Shown in pieces: positions 1 to 5,307 of a stretch of 8,993 bases of DNA (positions are counted from its first letter, which is position 1; each line of letters opens with the position of its first letter). The notes beneath the pieces were generated by a model, which saw nothing but the letters and a program-made list of their open reading frames with translations, did not search any database and was not told where the DNA came from. The position numbers and the translations under genes were made by a program. The stretch is taken from contig JACCRH010000057.1 in NCBI GenBank assembly GCA_013813675.1, forward strand, positions 1-8,993, written 5' to 3'. This DNA is from Gemmatimonadales bacterium. Lineage in GTDB: Bacteria; Gemmatimonadota; Gemmatimonadetes; Gemmatimonadales; GWC2-71-9.

Positions 1-128
1 TGGAGATCGGTGCCGCAGACGCCGGCGTGCCGGACGCGAATGAGGACCTCGGACGACCCGCAGGTGGGCTTGGCCACCTCGCTCAGCACCATGCCGGGTC
101 CGAGTCCCGCCTTCACCAGAGCGCGCAT
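1..128 (-). CDS. tdh: Zinc-dependent dehydrogenase, L-threonine 3-dehydrogenase-like (5' end only)
   Basis: Only the first 42 codons are in the window; the gene runs off the left edge. The ATG at 128 opens a protein beginning MRALVKAGLGPG, then a run ending VLIRVRHAGVCGTDL, with the next two bases (CA) consistent with His. That is the N-terminus of the zinc-containing medium-chain dehydrogenase family: a GroES-like fold with the Cys of CGTDxH as first catalytic zinc ligand. Known Tdh proteins start the same way (MKAL...ICGTDVH in E. coli), and Tdh oxidises L-threonine to 2-amino-3-ketobutyrate with NAD+ in the cytoplasm. A sorbitol- or butanediol-type dehydrogenase cannot be excluded from 42 residues. 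There is no clear Shine-Dalgarno sequence, but a good promoter lies just upstream, so the gene is probably transcribed on its own. The family call is firm; the substrate is an inference. Confidence 0.72.
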   Translation of the reverse strand, partial: MRALVKAGLGPGMVLSEVAKPTCGSSEVLIRVRHAGVCGTDL

Positions 129-152
129 TGGGGTCCAGGAAGAAGTCGGCGG

Positions 153-181
153 AATATAGTCCAGGGGTGGGGCGAGGTCAG
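153..181 (-). promoter_or_regulatory. Sigma70-type promoter of the tdh-like gene
   Basis: On the minus strand, CTGACC (176-181, 4/6 to TTGACA) is separated by exactly 17 bases from TATATT (153-158, 5/6 to TATAAT). The start of transcription would fall about 7 bases further, giving a leader of roughly 17 nucleotides before the ATG at 128. The element sits between the terminator hairpin at 210-269 and the dehydrogenase, where a promoter is expected. Not tested experimentally. Confidence 0.6.
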
Positions 182-209
182 CGGAAGGAGCGCATCGCTA
201 GAAGGGCGT

Positions 210-269
210 AAAAAGTGAACGGTGAAAAGTAAAAGGGAGAAGCGCCCCTTTTTACCGTTCACCGTTCAC
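210..269 (-). terminator. Intrinsic terminator: 23-bp hairpin plus T5
   Basis: Arms 215-237 and 247-269 are inverted repeats matching at 20 of 23 positions by hand alignment, with a 9-base loop (238-246). Read on the minus strand, the stem is followed at once by TTTTT (214-210). This is the layout of a Rho-independent terminator and it lies downstream of the minus-strand genes at 317-1501 and upstream of the tdh-like promoter. The right arm also holds a short direct repeat (ACCGTTC twice, 254-267), and the GTGAACGGTGAA motif looks like a dispersed intergenic repeat, so the hairpin may be a repeat element that serves as terminator. Confidence 0.7.
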
Positions 270-316
270 CTTTCACGCTTCTCTGTCGTGATCCGTCCCG
301 CTCAGCCCGCCTGGGT

Positions 317-484
317 TTAGGCAGCGTGCTCGGTGGGCACCCGCTGATGCCAGTGATCCTCGGAAGCCTCCTCGTCGCCGGCCCACATGTACGCCCAGAA
401 CCGCACCGGCTTCGGCGTGGGCCCACCGTTCATGATCACGATGCCGAGCGGCGTCGAAGGAAGGGCGGCGGGGAGAGGGGTCAC
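317..484 (-). CDS. Small hypothetical protein (55 aa; core from an internal ATG at 433)
   Basis: I do not recognise this protein. The C-terminal 38 residues (from the ATG at 433) have strongly G/C-ending codons and look like real coding sequence: MNGGPTPKPVRFWAYMWAG, then an acidic stretch, then HWHQRVPTEHAA and TAA. I favour the GTG at 484 as start because GAGG lies 8 bases upstream; this gives 55 aa with a proline/alanine-rich N-terminus. The ATG at 433 has no visible ribosome binding site. Aromatic residues (FWAYMW) cluster in the middle, and there is no membrane segment long enough to span and no Cys pair. It lies downstream of the methyltransferase-like gene on the same strand and is followed by the hairpin terminator at 210-269, which supports transcription through it. 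An upstream ATG at 616 is open in frame, but that stretch has poorer codon use. Confidence 0.5.
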   Translation of the reverse strand: MTPLPAALPSTPLGIVIMNGGPTPKPVRFWAYMWAGDEEASEDHWHQRVPTEHAA

Positions 485-490
485 GGGACG

Positions 491-503
491 GTCCTCGGAG
501 GAC
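491..503. repeat. Perfect 13-bp palindrome over the ribosome binding site of the 55-aa gene
   Basis: GTCCTC-G-GAGGAC is a perfect inverted repeat around one central base. On the minus-strand RNA it contains the GAGG that I propose as ribosome binding site for the start at 484. It could fold as GUCC-UCCGA-GGAC and partly hide that site, or be an operator. A second small palindrome, GCCTC-AGC-GAGGC, lies at 526-538 in the same leader. Function is not shown. Confidence 0.35.
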
Positions 504-575
504 GAGAGAGTTACGGCTTCGTCCCGCCTCAGCGAGGCACGGCGCATGCCTTCCGGGTGCCGGCAGCTAAGCTCT

Positions 576-581
576 TTTATA
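576..581 (-). promoter_or_regulatory. Possible -10 element (TATAAA) between the methyltransferase-like gene and the 55-aa gene
   Basis: In this GC-rich DNA the minus strand carries an isolated AT-rich stretch reading CTTATAAAAG. TATAAA matches 5/6 of the -10 consensus, but no convincing -35 hexamer lies 16-18 bases upstream. If used, it would give the 55-aa gene its own transcript with a leader of about 85 bases. The weak -35 keeps confidence low. Confidence 0.3.
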
Positions 582-619
582 AGTGGTAGTTGGAGGGTCG
601 CTGAGCGAGCGGCCAAGTG

Positions 620-1501
620 TCAGTTGGACGCGGCGAGCGGCGGAGCCGCCACGTCCGGGGGACACGTGGGCTTGGCGAACAGCAGACCGTCGGGCCGCCG
701 CGCGCCGCCGGGTCGCCTGCGGCGCAGTGGCTCCTCCTCAACAATCCAACCGTCGTACAGCGCGCGGATCGAGTCGGGTGAGAGCGCTCGGCTTCCACCC
801 AGGACCACGTGGACGCCGCCGGGGCGGCTCCGCCGCTGAAGGTCGTTGAGCAGCGCGGCGCGGGTGTGCTGTTTGAAGCCGGCCAGGGTGTTGGGGTCGA
901 CCACCACGATGTCCACTCGATCGAGCGCCTCCAGGAAGCAGGGCAGGGCGGGACCGAGCGGCGCGACGAAGCCTTCGAACAGGCTGGCCAGAGCCTCCGC
1001 CGCCATCCGTGATTCCACCCGCTCGACGCAGCCCACGTCGCAGGCCAGGAATGTGACCGACGCGTCGTGCGCGGCGAGGAGATAGGTGGCCGGCTCCGCA
1101 CCGGCGCCGATTACCAGCGCAACGTCGTGGGCCTCGACCCGAGGCAGGAGGCGGGCGAGCGCGCACCCGCCGTCGAGGCCCCAATGAACCGGCGTGCGCT
1201 GCGCCTCGCGCAGCTTGCGGAACTGCTCCCGCCAGCGGCGATAGGGCCTGAGCGCGAGCCGCTTCATGATGAGGCGGTCCACCGTCTCCAGCATGAGCAC
1301 TTCGGTGAGCACGAACTGGCCTTCGGACGTCGCCTGAAGCTCGGAGGCGGCTTCGTCGCCCAGCCGCATCAGCTCGTCACGCCCGATCGAGTTCTTGAAC
1401 CCTTCAATCCGTTGCAGGATGTATTCGTGGTAGTGCTGTTTGTCGGAGTAGGGCGAACGCCGCCGGCGCTGAGCGCCGCGGGTCTCGGTGGCGCTCAGCA
1501 T
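620..1501 (-). CDS. SAM-dependent methyltransferase-like protein, unknown target
   Basis: A 293-aa cytoplasmic protein. Residues 1-110 are helical and basic (RRRR at 12-15), with no recognised domain. Residues 126-200 look like a class I (Rossmann) methyltransferase core: DVALVIGAGAEPATYLL (126-142) matches the glycine-rich SAM loop, an acidic residue ends the second strand (FLACD, 151-155), and a further strand reads VDIVVVDPNTL (196-206). A GGVHVVLGG turn-strand follows at 228-236. The proline/alanine-rich tail (260-293) may be disordered. I cannot name a substrate; the helical N-terminal half followed by a Rossmann half is vaguely like nicotianamine-synthase-type enzymes, which is speculation. 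The ATG at 1501 is the first start after an in-frame TAG nine bases upstream. The ribosome binding site is weak (AGAG close to the ATG). It lies 165 bases after rlmI on the same strand and is followed by the 55-aa gene. Confidence 0.7.
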   Translation of the reverse strand: MLSATETRGAQRRRRSPYSDKQHYHEYILQRIEGFKNSIGRDELMRLGDEAASELQATSEGQFVLTEVLMLETVDRLIMKRLALRPYRRWREQFRKLREAQRTPVHWGLDGGCALARLLPRVEAHDVALVIGAGAEPATYLLAAHDASVTFLACDVGCVERVESRMAAEALASLFEGFVAPLGPALPCFLEALDRVDIVVVDPNTLAGFKQHTRAALLNDLQRRSRPGGVHVVLGGSRALSPDSIRALYDGWIVEEEPLRRRRPGGARRPDGLLFAKPTCPPDVAAPPLAASN

Positions 1502-1628
1502 GACACTCTATTCGGCGGAAGGCCGCACGCGAGGGCGTGGCCGGTGACGAGGTTCACCGAGGGAGCTGGATGAAGTGGGTTCCGGACGGACGACGACCCC
1601 ACGAAGGCCGCCGTGATGCCAATGGTGC

Positions 1629-1657
1629 AAATTCGTACATCGGGTGACTCGGGTCAA
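1629..1657 (-). promoter_or_regulatory. Weak promoter candidate upstream of the methyltransferase-like gene
   Basis: In the 165-base gap 1502-1666, the minus strand has TTGACC (1652-1657, 5/6 to the -35 consensus). The best-spaced -10 (17 bases) is only GAATTT; TACGAA at a 14-base spacing matches no better. The gap contains no other clear signal and no hairpin terminator for rlmI, so readthrough from rlmI is equally possible. Confidence 0.25.
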
Positions 1658-1666
1658 GCCGGCACG

Positions 1667-2821
1667 CTAGTCCGCCTCCAGCAGCGCCCCCTTCAGGTAG
1701 GCGGTTTCAGGGACAGTGAGTATCTCCGGGTGATCCTCCGCCTGACCCAGGATTTGTCGCACCCGGATGCGCCGTCCGCTGTCTCCCGCGGCGTCGGCGA
1801 GCATGGTGAGGAACTCGGGCAATCGCAGGTGGAACGAGCAGGATGCGGTCAGCAGGGTGCCCCTCGGGGCCAGACAGCGCATCGCCCGGAGATTGATCTC
1901 CCGGTACCCGCGGATCGCGTCGGGAACGGTAGCGCGGGACTTGGCGAAGGCGGGTGGATCCAGGACGATGGTGTCGAACTGCTCCCGCGCCCTGGCCATC
2001 GAGCGCAGCGTCTCGAAGGCGTCTCCCTGGCGAAACTCGAGGTTGCCGAGACCGTTGAGCGCGGCGTTGGCTCTGGCGCGGTCCAGCGCCTCCGCGCTCG
2101 CGTCGAGGGCCACCACGCCTCCCGCGCGGCGGGCGAGATGGAGCGCGAACGAGCCGTGATAGGTGAAGCAGTCGAGTGCACGCCCACCGGCCCGGGTGGC
2201 CTCGCCGGCGAGGATGCGGTTGGAGCGCTGGTCGAGAAACGCGCCGGTCTTCTGACCGTCCCACGGCGCGGCGAGGTAGCGCACCCCGCCTTCCCGTACC
2301 TCGATCTCCTTCGGCACCGAGCCGAACCCCAGCTCGGTCTCGGCGGCGAGGCGCTCACGGCGGCGGGCCGCGACGTCATGACGAAGCAGGATACCCTCGG
2401 GCCTGAACAGCGAGACCAGCGCGGCCAGGATCGGCTGGCGCATCGTCTCCAGCCCCGCGGAGAGGATCTGGGCTACGATCCAGCGGTCGTAGCGATCCAC
2501 CACCAGCGAGGGCAACCCGTCGCCCTCGGCGTGAACCAGGCGGTAGGCCGAAGCGTCAATCCCCTCCCGCCGGGCGGCGGCCGCCAGAAGACGTTCGCAC
2601 CACCACTGGGAGTCAACCGGACGATCGGTGCGCTCCAGGAGACGGAGGCGGATCTCGGAGGCGGGAGAGAGCAATGCCTGGCCGATGAACCGGCCGCGCG
2701 GGTCTTGCACCGGCACCAGGCCGGGCCCGCCAGGGTGGCTCTCGACGTCGCTGCGATAGATCCAGGGATGCCCACGAACCCAGCGCTCGGCGCCCCGCGC
2801 GGTGACCCGGGCGGCGGTCAC
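1667..2821 (-). CDS. rlmI: RlmI-type 23S rRNA (cytosine-5) methyltransferase
   Basis: A 384-aa protein, close to the family's usual length (E. coli RlmI is just under 400 aa). The PUA-like N-terminus has RWVRGHPWIYRSDV (13-26); the central domain has VHAEGDGLPSLVVDRYDRW (96-114), typical of the RlmI/YccW group. The catalytic Rossmann domain shows GQKTGAFLDQRSNR (189-202), SAM motif I ALDCFTYHGSFALHLA (215-230), acidic VALD (237-240), motif IV VLDPPAFAKS (286-295) and TASCSF (325-330), whose Cys is the expected catalytic nucleophile. E. coli RlmI makes m5C1962 in 23S rRNA; transfer of that exact site is an inference. The GTG start at 2821 overlaps the aroH stop as GTGA and has no strong ribosome binding site of its own, so translation is probably coupled to aroH. 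An upstream in-frame ATG at 2980 would run through aroH and is rejected. Confidence 0.9.
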   Translation of the reverse strand: MTAARVTARGAERWVRGHPWIYRSDVESHPGGPGLVPVQDPRGRFIGQALLSPASEIRLRLLERTDRPVDSQWWCERLLAAAARREGIDASAYRLVHAEGDGLPSLVVDRYDRWIVAQILSAGLETMRQPILAALVSLFRPEGILLRHDVAARRRERLAAETELGFGSVPKEIEVREGGVRYLAAPWDGQKTGAFLDQRSNRILAGEATRAGGRALDCFTYHGSFALHLARRAGGVVALDASAEALDRARANAALNGLGNLEFRQGDAFETLRSMARAREQFDTIVLDPPAFAKSRATVPDAIRGYREINLRAMRCLAPRGTLLTASCSFHLRLPEFLTMLADAAGDSGRRIRVRQILGQAEDHPEILTVPETAYLKGALLEAD

Positions 2822-3192
2822 GCCCGATCGGGACGGAGAACCGTGGCCCCTCGGAGATAGCAATGCTTGATTTCGCCGCGGTCGCGGTGGGTATAGGCGT
2901 GGACCAGCAGCCGGATGCAGTGGGGGAGCGATCCGGGCACCGGAATCTCGGTGGCGTGGAGCAGCGCCACGATGTTCCACCCGAAATCCTCGGCGGCGCG
3001 GGCGGGAAAGGCCGCGTCCAGGTCCCGGGTGACGGTGAAGAGCGCGCTCACGATGTCATCCGGCTGGAGCCCGTTACTCGCGATCACGGTCTGCAGCAGT
3101 TCGTCGGTCGCGGCGAGAATCTCGGCCGCGTCATTCCGCTCGACGGTGGTGGCGCCACGGATGCCGTGCAGTCGGGGGGCGGGGAGCGTCAT
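2818..3192 (-). CDS. aroH: Chorismate mutase, AroH (monofunctional, Bacillus) type
   Basis: A 124-aa protein matching the trimeric AroH-fold chorismate mutase, which converts chorismate to prephenate for phenylalanine and tyrosine synthesis. GIRGATTVERN (10-20) carries the Arg equivalent to B. subtilis Arg7. AFPARA (61-66) holds the Phe57 equivalent, TEIPV the Glu78 equivalent (Glu82), CIRLL the Arg90 equivalent (Arg94), and the C-terminal CYLRGATVLRPD the Tyr108 and Arg116 equivalents (Tyr112, Arg120). Two positions differ by my alignment: the Cys75 position is His79 and the Arg63 position appears to be Glu68. The ATG at 3192 is the only standard start near the conserved N-terminus; it has no Shine-Dalgarno sequence, but a -10-like TACATT lies 7 bases upstream, which fits a leaderless mRNA. 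Its ATG shares two bases with the divergent thiE ATG, and its TGA overlaps the rlmI start. Confidence 0.92.
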   Translation of the reverse strand: MTLPAPRLHGIRGATTVERNDAAEILAATDELLQTVIASNGLQPDDIVSALFTVTRDLDAAFPARAAEDFGWNIVALLHATEIPVPGSLPHCIRLLVHAYTHRDRGEIKHCYLRGATVLRPDRA

Positions 3193-3193
3193 G
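3190..3193. other. CATG: overlapping divergent start codons of aroH and thiE
   Basis: The palindrome CATG encodes ATG on both strands: bases 3191-3193 start thiE rightwards and 3192-3190 start aroH leftwards. No intergenic space exists, so each gene's upstream signals must lie inside the other's coding sequence. ThiE needs its start at or close to this position because the RLMLVTDD strand begins at residue 10; AroH needs it because GIRGATT begins at residue 10. Confidence 0.8.
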
Positions 3194-3811
3194 GCAGATA
3201 ATGTAGCGGCACTCGTTCGGCTGATGCTCGTCACCGACGACCGCCTGGTCGCCGGGCGCGACCCGGTGGCGCTCGCGCTGGCCGCCGAGCGCGGGGGCGC
3301 GACTGCCGTGCAGCTCCGGCTCAAGCTGGCCTCGGCCCGGGAGCAGGTGGACCTCGCGCGCGCCCTGATCGCGGCGCTCCGGATCCCGCTGTTGGTGAAC
3401 GACCGGCCCGATGTCGCCCTCGCCGCCGGCGCAGCCGGCGTGCACCTCGGCCCGGACGATCTCCCGGTGGCCCTGGCCCGGCGTGTGGCGCCGCCCGGCT
3501 TCATCATCGGCGCGTCGGTGGGCTCGGTAACCGAAGCGGGCCCCGCGGCCGAGGCCGACTATTGGGGGATCGGGCCTTGGTCGGGGACCGAGACCAAATC
3601 GGACGCGGGAGAGGGCCTTGGAGCGGAGGGGTTTCGGCGGCTGGCCAGCCTGGCGGCCGGGAAACCTTGCATCGCCATCGGGGCGGTGCGGCCGGAGGAT
3701 GTGGCCGGGGTGCTGGCTGCCGGCGCGGCGGGGGTGGCCGTGGGGTCGGGAATCCTCGGCCAGGAGGACGTGGAGCGGGCCACTCGGCGGTATGCCAAGG
3801 AGCTGTCATGA
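3191..3811 (+). CDS. thiE: Thiamine-phosphate synthase ThiE
   Basis: A 206-aa TIM-barrel enzyme that joins the hydroxymethylpyrimidine and thiazole moieties to form thiamine phosphate. Family signatures run in order: RLMLVTDD (10-17), GATAVQLRLK (36-45), LLVNDRPDVALAAGAAGVHLGPDDLP (67-92, with the Mg/pyrophosphate-binding Asp residues), GASVGSVTEA (107-116), GPWSGTETK (128-136, thiazole phosphate loop) and CIAIGAVRPEDV then GVAVGSGIL (160-189, phosphate-binding end of the barrel). The usual GGI is GAV here, a mild change. Length is normal. The ATG at 3191 has GGGGAG four bases upstream; an in-frame ATG at 3161 has no such site. TenI-like aminase is less likely because the QLRxK, NDR and TxTK motifs are present. 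No other thiamine gene and no TPP riboswitch is in the window; its upstream region is the aroH coding sequence. Confidence 0.93.
   Translation: MADNVAALVRLMLVTDDRLVAGRDPVALALAAERGGATAVQLRLKLASAREQVDLARALIAALRIPLLVNDRPDVALAAGAAGVHLGPDDLPVALARRVAPPGFIIGASVGSVTEAGPAAEADYWGIGPWSGTETKSDAGEGLGAEGFRRLASLAAGKPCIAIGAVRPEDVAGVLAAGAAGVAVGSGILGQEDVERATRRYAKELS
3200..3205 (-). promoter_or_regulatory. Candidate -10 element for leaderless aroH mRNA
   Basis: On the minus strand, TACATT (4/6, with the TANNNT core) ends 7 bases before the aroH ATG; the overlapping CATTAT (3198-3203) ends 5 bases before it. Either would place the RNA start at or next to the A of ATG. aroH has no Shine-Dalgarno sequence, which agrees. 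No strong -35 is visible. The element lies in codons 4-5 of thiE. Confidence 0.4.
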
Positions 3812-3821
3812 GGTCCCTCTT

Positions 3822-3928
3822 TGTCATCCTGACCCCGAGCGGAGCGAGGGGGAAGGAGCCGATGCCGGCAGGGCCCCCTTCGACTTCGCTCAGGGTGACC
3901 CCCTTCTTCGCTCAGGGTGACCCCCTTC
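3822..3928. repeat. Intergenic repeat cluster between thiE and mltG with 2 x 22-bp tandem copy
   Basis: The unit that starts TTCGCTCAGGG and ends CCCCCTTC occurs twice head to tail with perfect identity (3885-3906 and 3907-3928). An upstream block (about 3824-3856, TCATCCTGA..GAGCGGAGCGAGG) is a related element in roughly opposite orientation, so the cluster could form a hairpin between two convergent genes. The second 22-bp copy contains the mltG stop codon (3912-3914). A diverged relative (18 of 20 bases over the core at 3876-3895) recurs in the array at 8824-8897. Confidence 0.75.
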
Positions 3929-4874
3929 GACCCCTGGCGATTGCTCGGAGGTGCTCGGCGTACGTCCGGGAGAAGAGATGACGCCCTTCCGGCCCCGCCA
4001 CGAAGTAGAGATAAGGCACCTTTGCCGGATAGAGCGACGCTTCGATGCTCCGCCGGCTGGGCGAGTTGACCGGGCCCGGAGGCAACCCCGGGTTGAGGTA
4101 GGTGTTGAAGGGTGACCGGAACTGATAGTCCTTGGTGAACAGCCGGGGCTTCCGCTTTCCGGTGGCGAGGAAGATGGCGTACTGCACCGTGGGGTCGGCC
4201 TGAAGGGCCATCCCGATGCGAAGCCGGTTGTGGTACACGCCCGCGATGGTCTCACGCTCGTCGTCGGCCCGCGCCTCGCCCTCCACGATCGAGGCGAAGG
4301 TCACCAACTGGGCCTTGGTCCAGTCGAGGGAGTCGAGTCGCGCGTCCCACTCCGGCTTCCAGGCCGAATTGAATCCCTCCGCCATCACCCGCACCAGCTC
4401 CGGCGCAGTGGTTCCCATCCGAAGGGAGTAGGTCTCCGGCCGAAGGAACCCCTCGAACGATCGGACCGGAAACCCCAGTGTCGCCGTCGCGGCGGCGCTG
4501 TCCCGCGCGGCCGCCACCACCGAGTCGGCGGGGATACCCAGCTTCTCCTCCGCCAGCGCGGAGACTTCCGGAATGGTGAGGCCCTCGGGCACGGTGAAGC
4601 GGGTGGTGACCTCGTCACCTTCCTTCAGGATATCCAGCACCTTCCAGGCGCTGAGCCCCGGGGTGAACTGGTAGACTCCCGCCCGCACCGAGCGGTCGGC
4701 GCCCCGGAGGCGGGCGAGGAGCTTGAACCAGAGTCGGTTGCCCACCACCCCGTGGGCGGCGAGCGTGTCGGTTACCGCGGAGAACGTGGTGCCGGGTGGC
4801 AGGGTGACCCGTTCGGCGGATGTGTTGGTGCCGCAGGCGGCGAGAGCGAGGAGGAGGAGAGCCCTAGCGATCAC
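3912..4874 (-). CDS. mltG: Endolytic murein transglycosylase MltG, lipoprotein form
   Basis: A 320-aa YceG/MltG protein, which cuts nascent peptidoglycan glycan strands and so sets their length. The N-terminus is a short lipoprotein signal: MIARALLLLALAAC with lipobox LAAC, Cys14. Residues 24-90 form the LysM-like part (VTLPPGTTFSAVTDTLAA, then AGVYQFTPGLSAWKVLDIL). VPEGLTIPEV (95-104) and GFLRPETYSL (142-151) are typical. The catalytic centre is ASIVEGEARADDERETIAGVYHNRL (194-218) with Glu198 equivalent to E. coli Glu218, followed by GMALQADPTVQYA (221-233), FNTYLNPGLPPGPVNSPS (256-273) and YLYFVAGPEGRHLFS (288-302). The GTG at 4874 has GAGG 7 bases upstream and overlaps ruvX by 11 bp. The last residues (about RGRRGSP) and the TGA are encoded by the intergenic repeat. 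The ruvX-mltG neighbourhood is also known from Bacillus (yrrK-yrrL). Confidence 0.92.
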   Translation of the reverse strand: MIARALLLLALAACGTNTSAERVTLPPGTTFSAVTDTLAAHGVVGNRLWFKLLARLRGADRSVRAGVYQFTPGLSAWKVLDILKEGDEVTTRFTVPEGLTIPEVSALAEEKLGIPADSVVAAARDSAAATATLGFPVRSFEGFLRPETYSLRMGTTAPELVRVMAEGFNSAWKPEWDARLDSLDWTKAQLVTFASIVEGEARADDERETIAGVYHNRLRIGMALQADPTVQYAIFLATGKRKPRLFTKDYQFRSPFNTYLNPGLPPGPVNSPSRRSIEASLYPAKVPYLYFVAGPEGRHLFSRTYAEHLRAIARGRRGSP

Positions 4875-5283
4875 GCACCCGCCTCGCGTCCAGGAAATGC
4901 TGCAGCAGCACCGCCGCCGCCAGAGCGTCCACATCACCCTTCCGGCCGCGGGTGCTTCCGCCCTGCTCCCGGATGAGGGCCAAGGCCCGGGCGGTACTCA
5001 TCCGCTCGTCCCACAGCGCGACCGGGAGCCCGCTCCGGTCGGCTACCAGGCCGGCCAGCTCGCGGGCGGCGACGGCGCTCTCCTCCTCGTCTCCCTCCCC
5101 AGTGAGCGGCAAGCCGACCACCACGCCGGCGGGCTCGTGCTTGCCGACCAACTCGAGGAATCGGGACATGGGAAACCGTTTGCCCTGCCGGCGAACCAGG
5201 GTCTCCAATGGGCTGGCCAGGGTCTGGGTCTCGTCGCTGAGCGCCAGTCCGATTCGGACCTCGCCCCAATCGACCGCCAGCAG
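4864..5283 (-). CDS. ruvX: RuvX/YqgF, pre-16S rRNA nuclease / Holliday-junction-resolvase-like; 5' end abnormal
   Basis: An RNase H-fold protein of about 140 aa, the family's normal length; YqgF matures the 16S rRNA 5' end in E. coli. Conserved parts are LLAVDWGEVRIGLALSD (first catalytic Asp), VVVGLPLTGEG, ALWDERMSTARA, and the C-terminal DVDALAAAVLLQHFL with the last catalytic Asp. No ATG, GTG or TTG lies in frame between the rho stop (5308-5310) and VDWG; the first standard start is TTG at 5208, after the first catalytic Asp. The coordinates given use the in-frame CTG at 5283. Alternatives are CTG at 5307, or the ATG at 5294, which is out of frame but would give MRGRLLAVDWG if the GGG at about 5288-5290 were GGGG. 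The frame is the same as that of rho. No Shine-Dalgarno sequence is visible. It overlaps mltG by 11 bp. Confidence 0.85.
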   Translation of the reverse strand: MLAVDWGEVRIGLALSDETQTLASPLETLVRRQGKRFPMSRFLELVGKHEPAGVVVGLPLTGEGDEEESAVAARELAGLVADRSGLPVALWDERMSTARALALIREQGGSTRGRKGDVDALAAAVLLQHFLDARRVRDR

Positions 5284-5307
5284 CCGGCCCTCATCAGGAA
5301 GGGACAG

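Noticed and set aside
27..218. 63-codon plus-strand frame at the left edge
   Set aside because: It is antisense to the tdh-like N-terminus and its promoter, with no motif.
1613..2860. 415-codon open frame on the plus strand, antisense to rlmI
   Set aside because: It is an antisense shadow of a clearly conserved methyltransferase; its product has no recognisable motif.
2822..2980. N-terminal extension of rlmI to the ATG at 2980
   Set aside because: It would run entirely inside aroH in another frame; the GTGA overlap start at 2821 gives the normal family N-terminus.
3100..3190. TPP riboswitch upstream of thiE
   Set aside because: The upstream DNA is the aroH coding sequence and I see no CUGAGA-type thi-box core in the right place.
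3812..3911. Possible CRISPR-like or phage attachment structure in the tandem repeats
   Set aside because: The repeats are head-to-tail without spacers, and there are no cas, integrase or tRNA genes nearby; a dispersed intergenic repeat explains them better.
3809..3981. ATGA-overlapping frame after thiE beginning MRSLFVILTPSG
   Set aside because: It translates the intergenic repeat cluster and then the antisense of mltG; the ATGA overlap is fortuitous.
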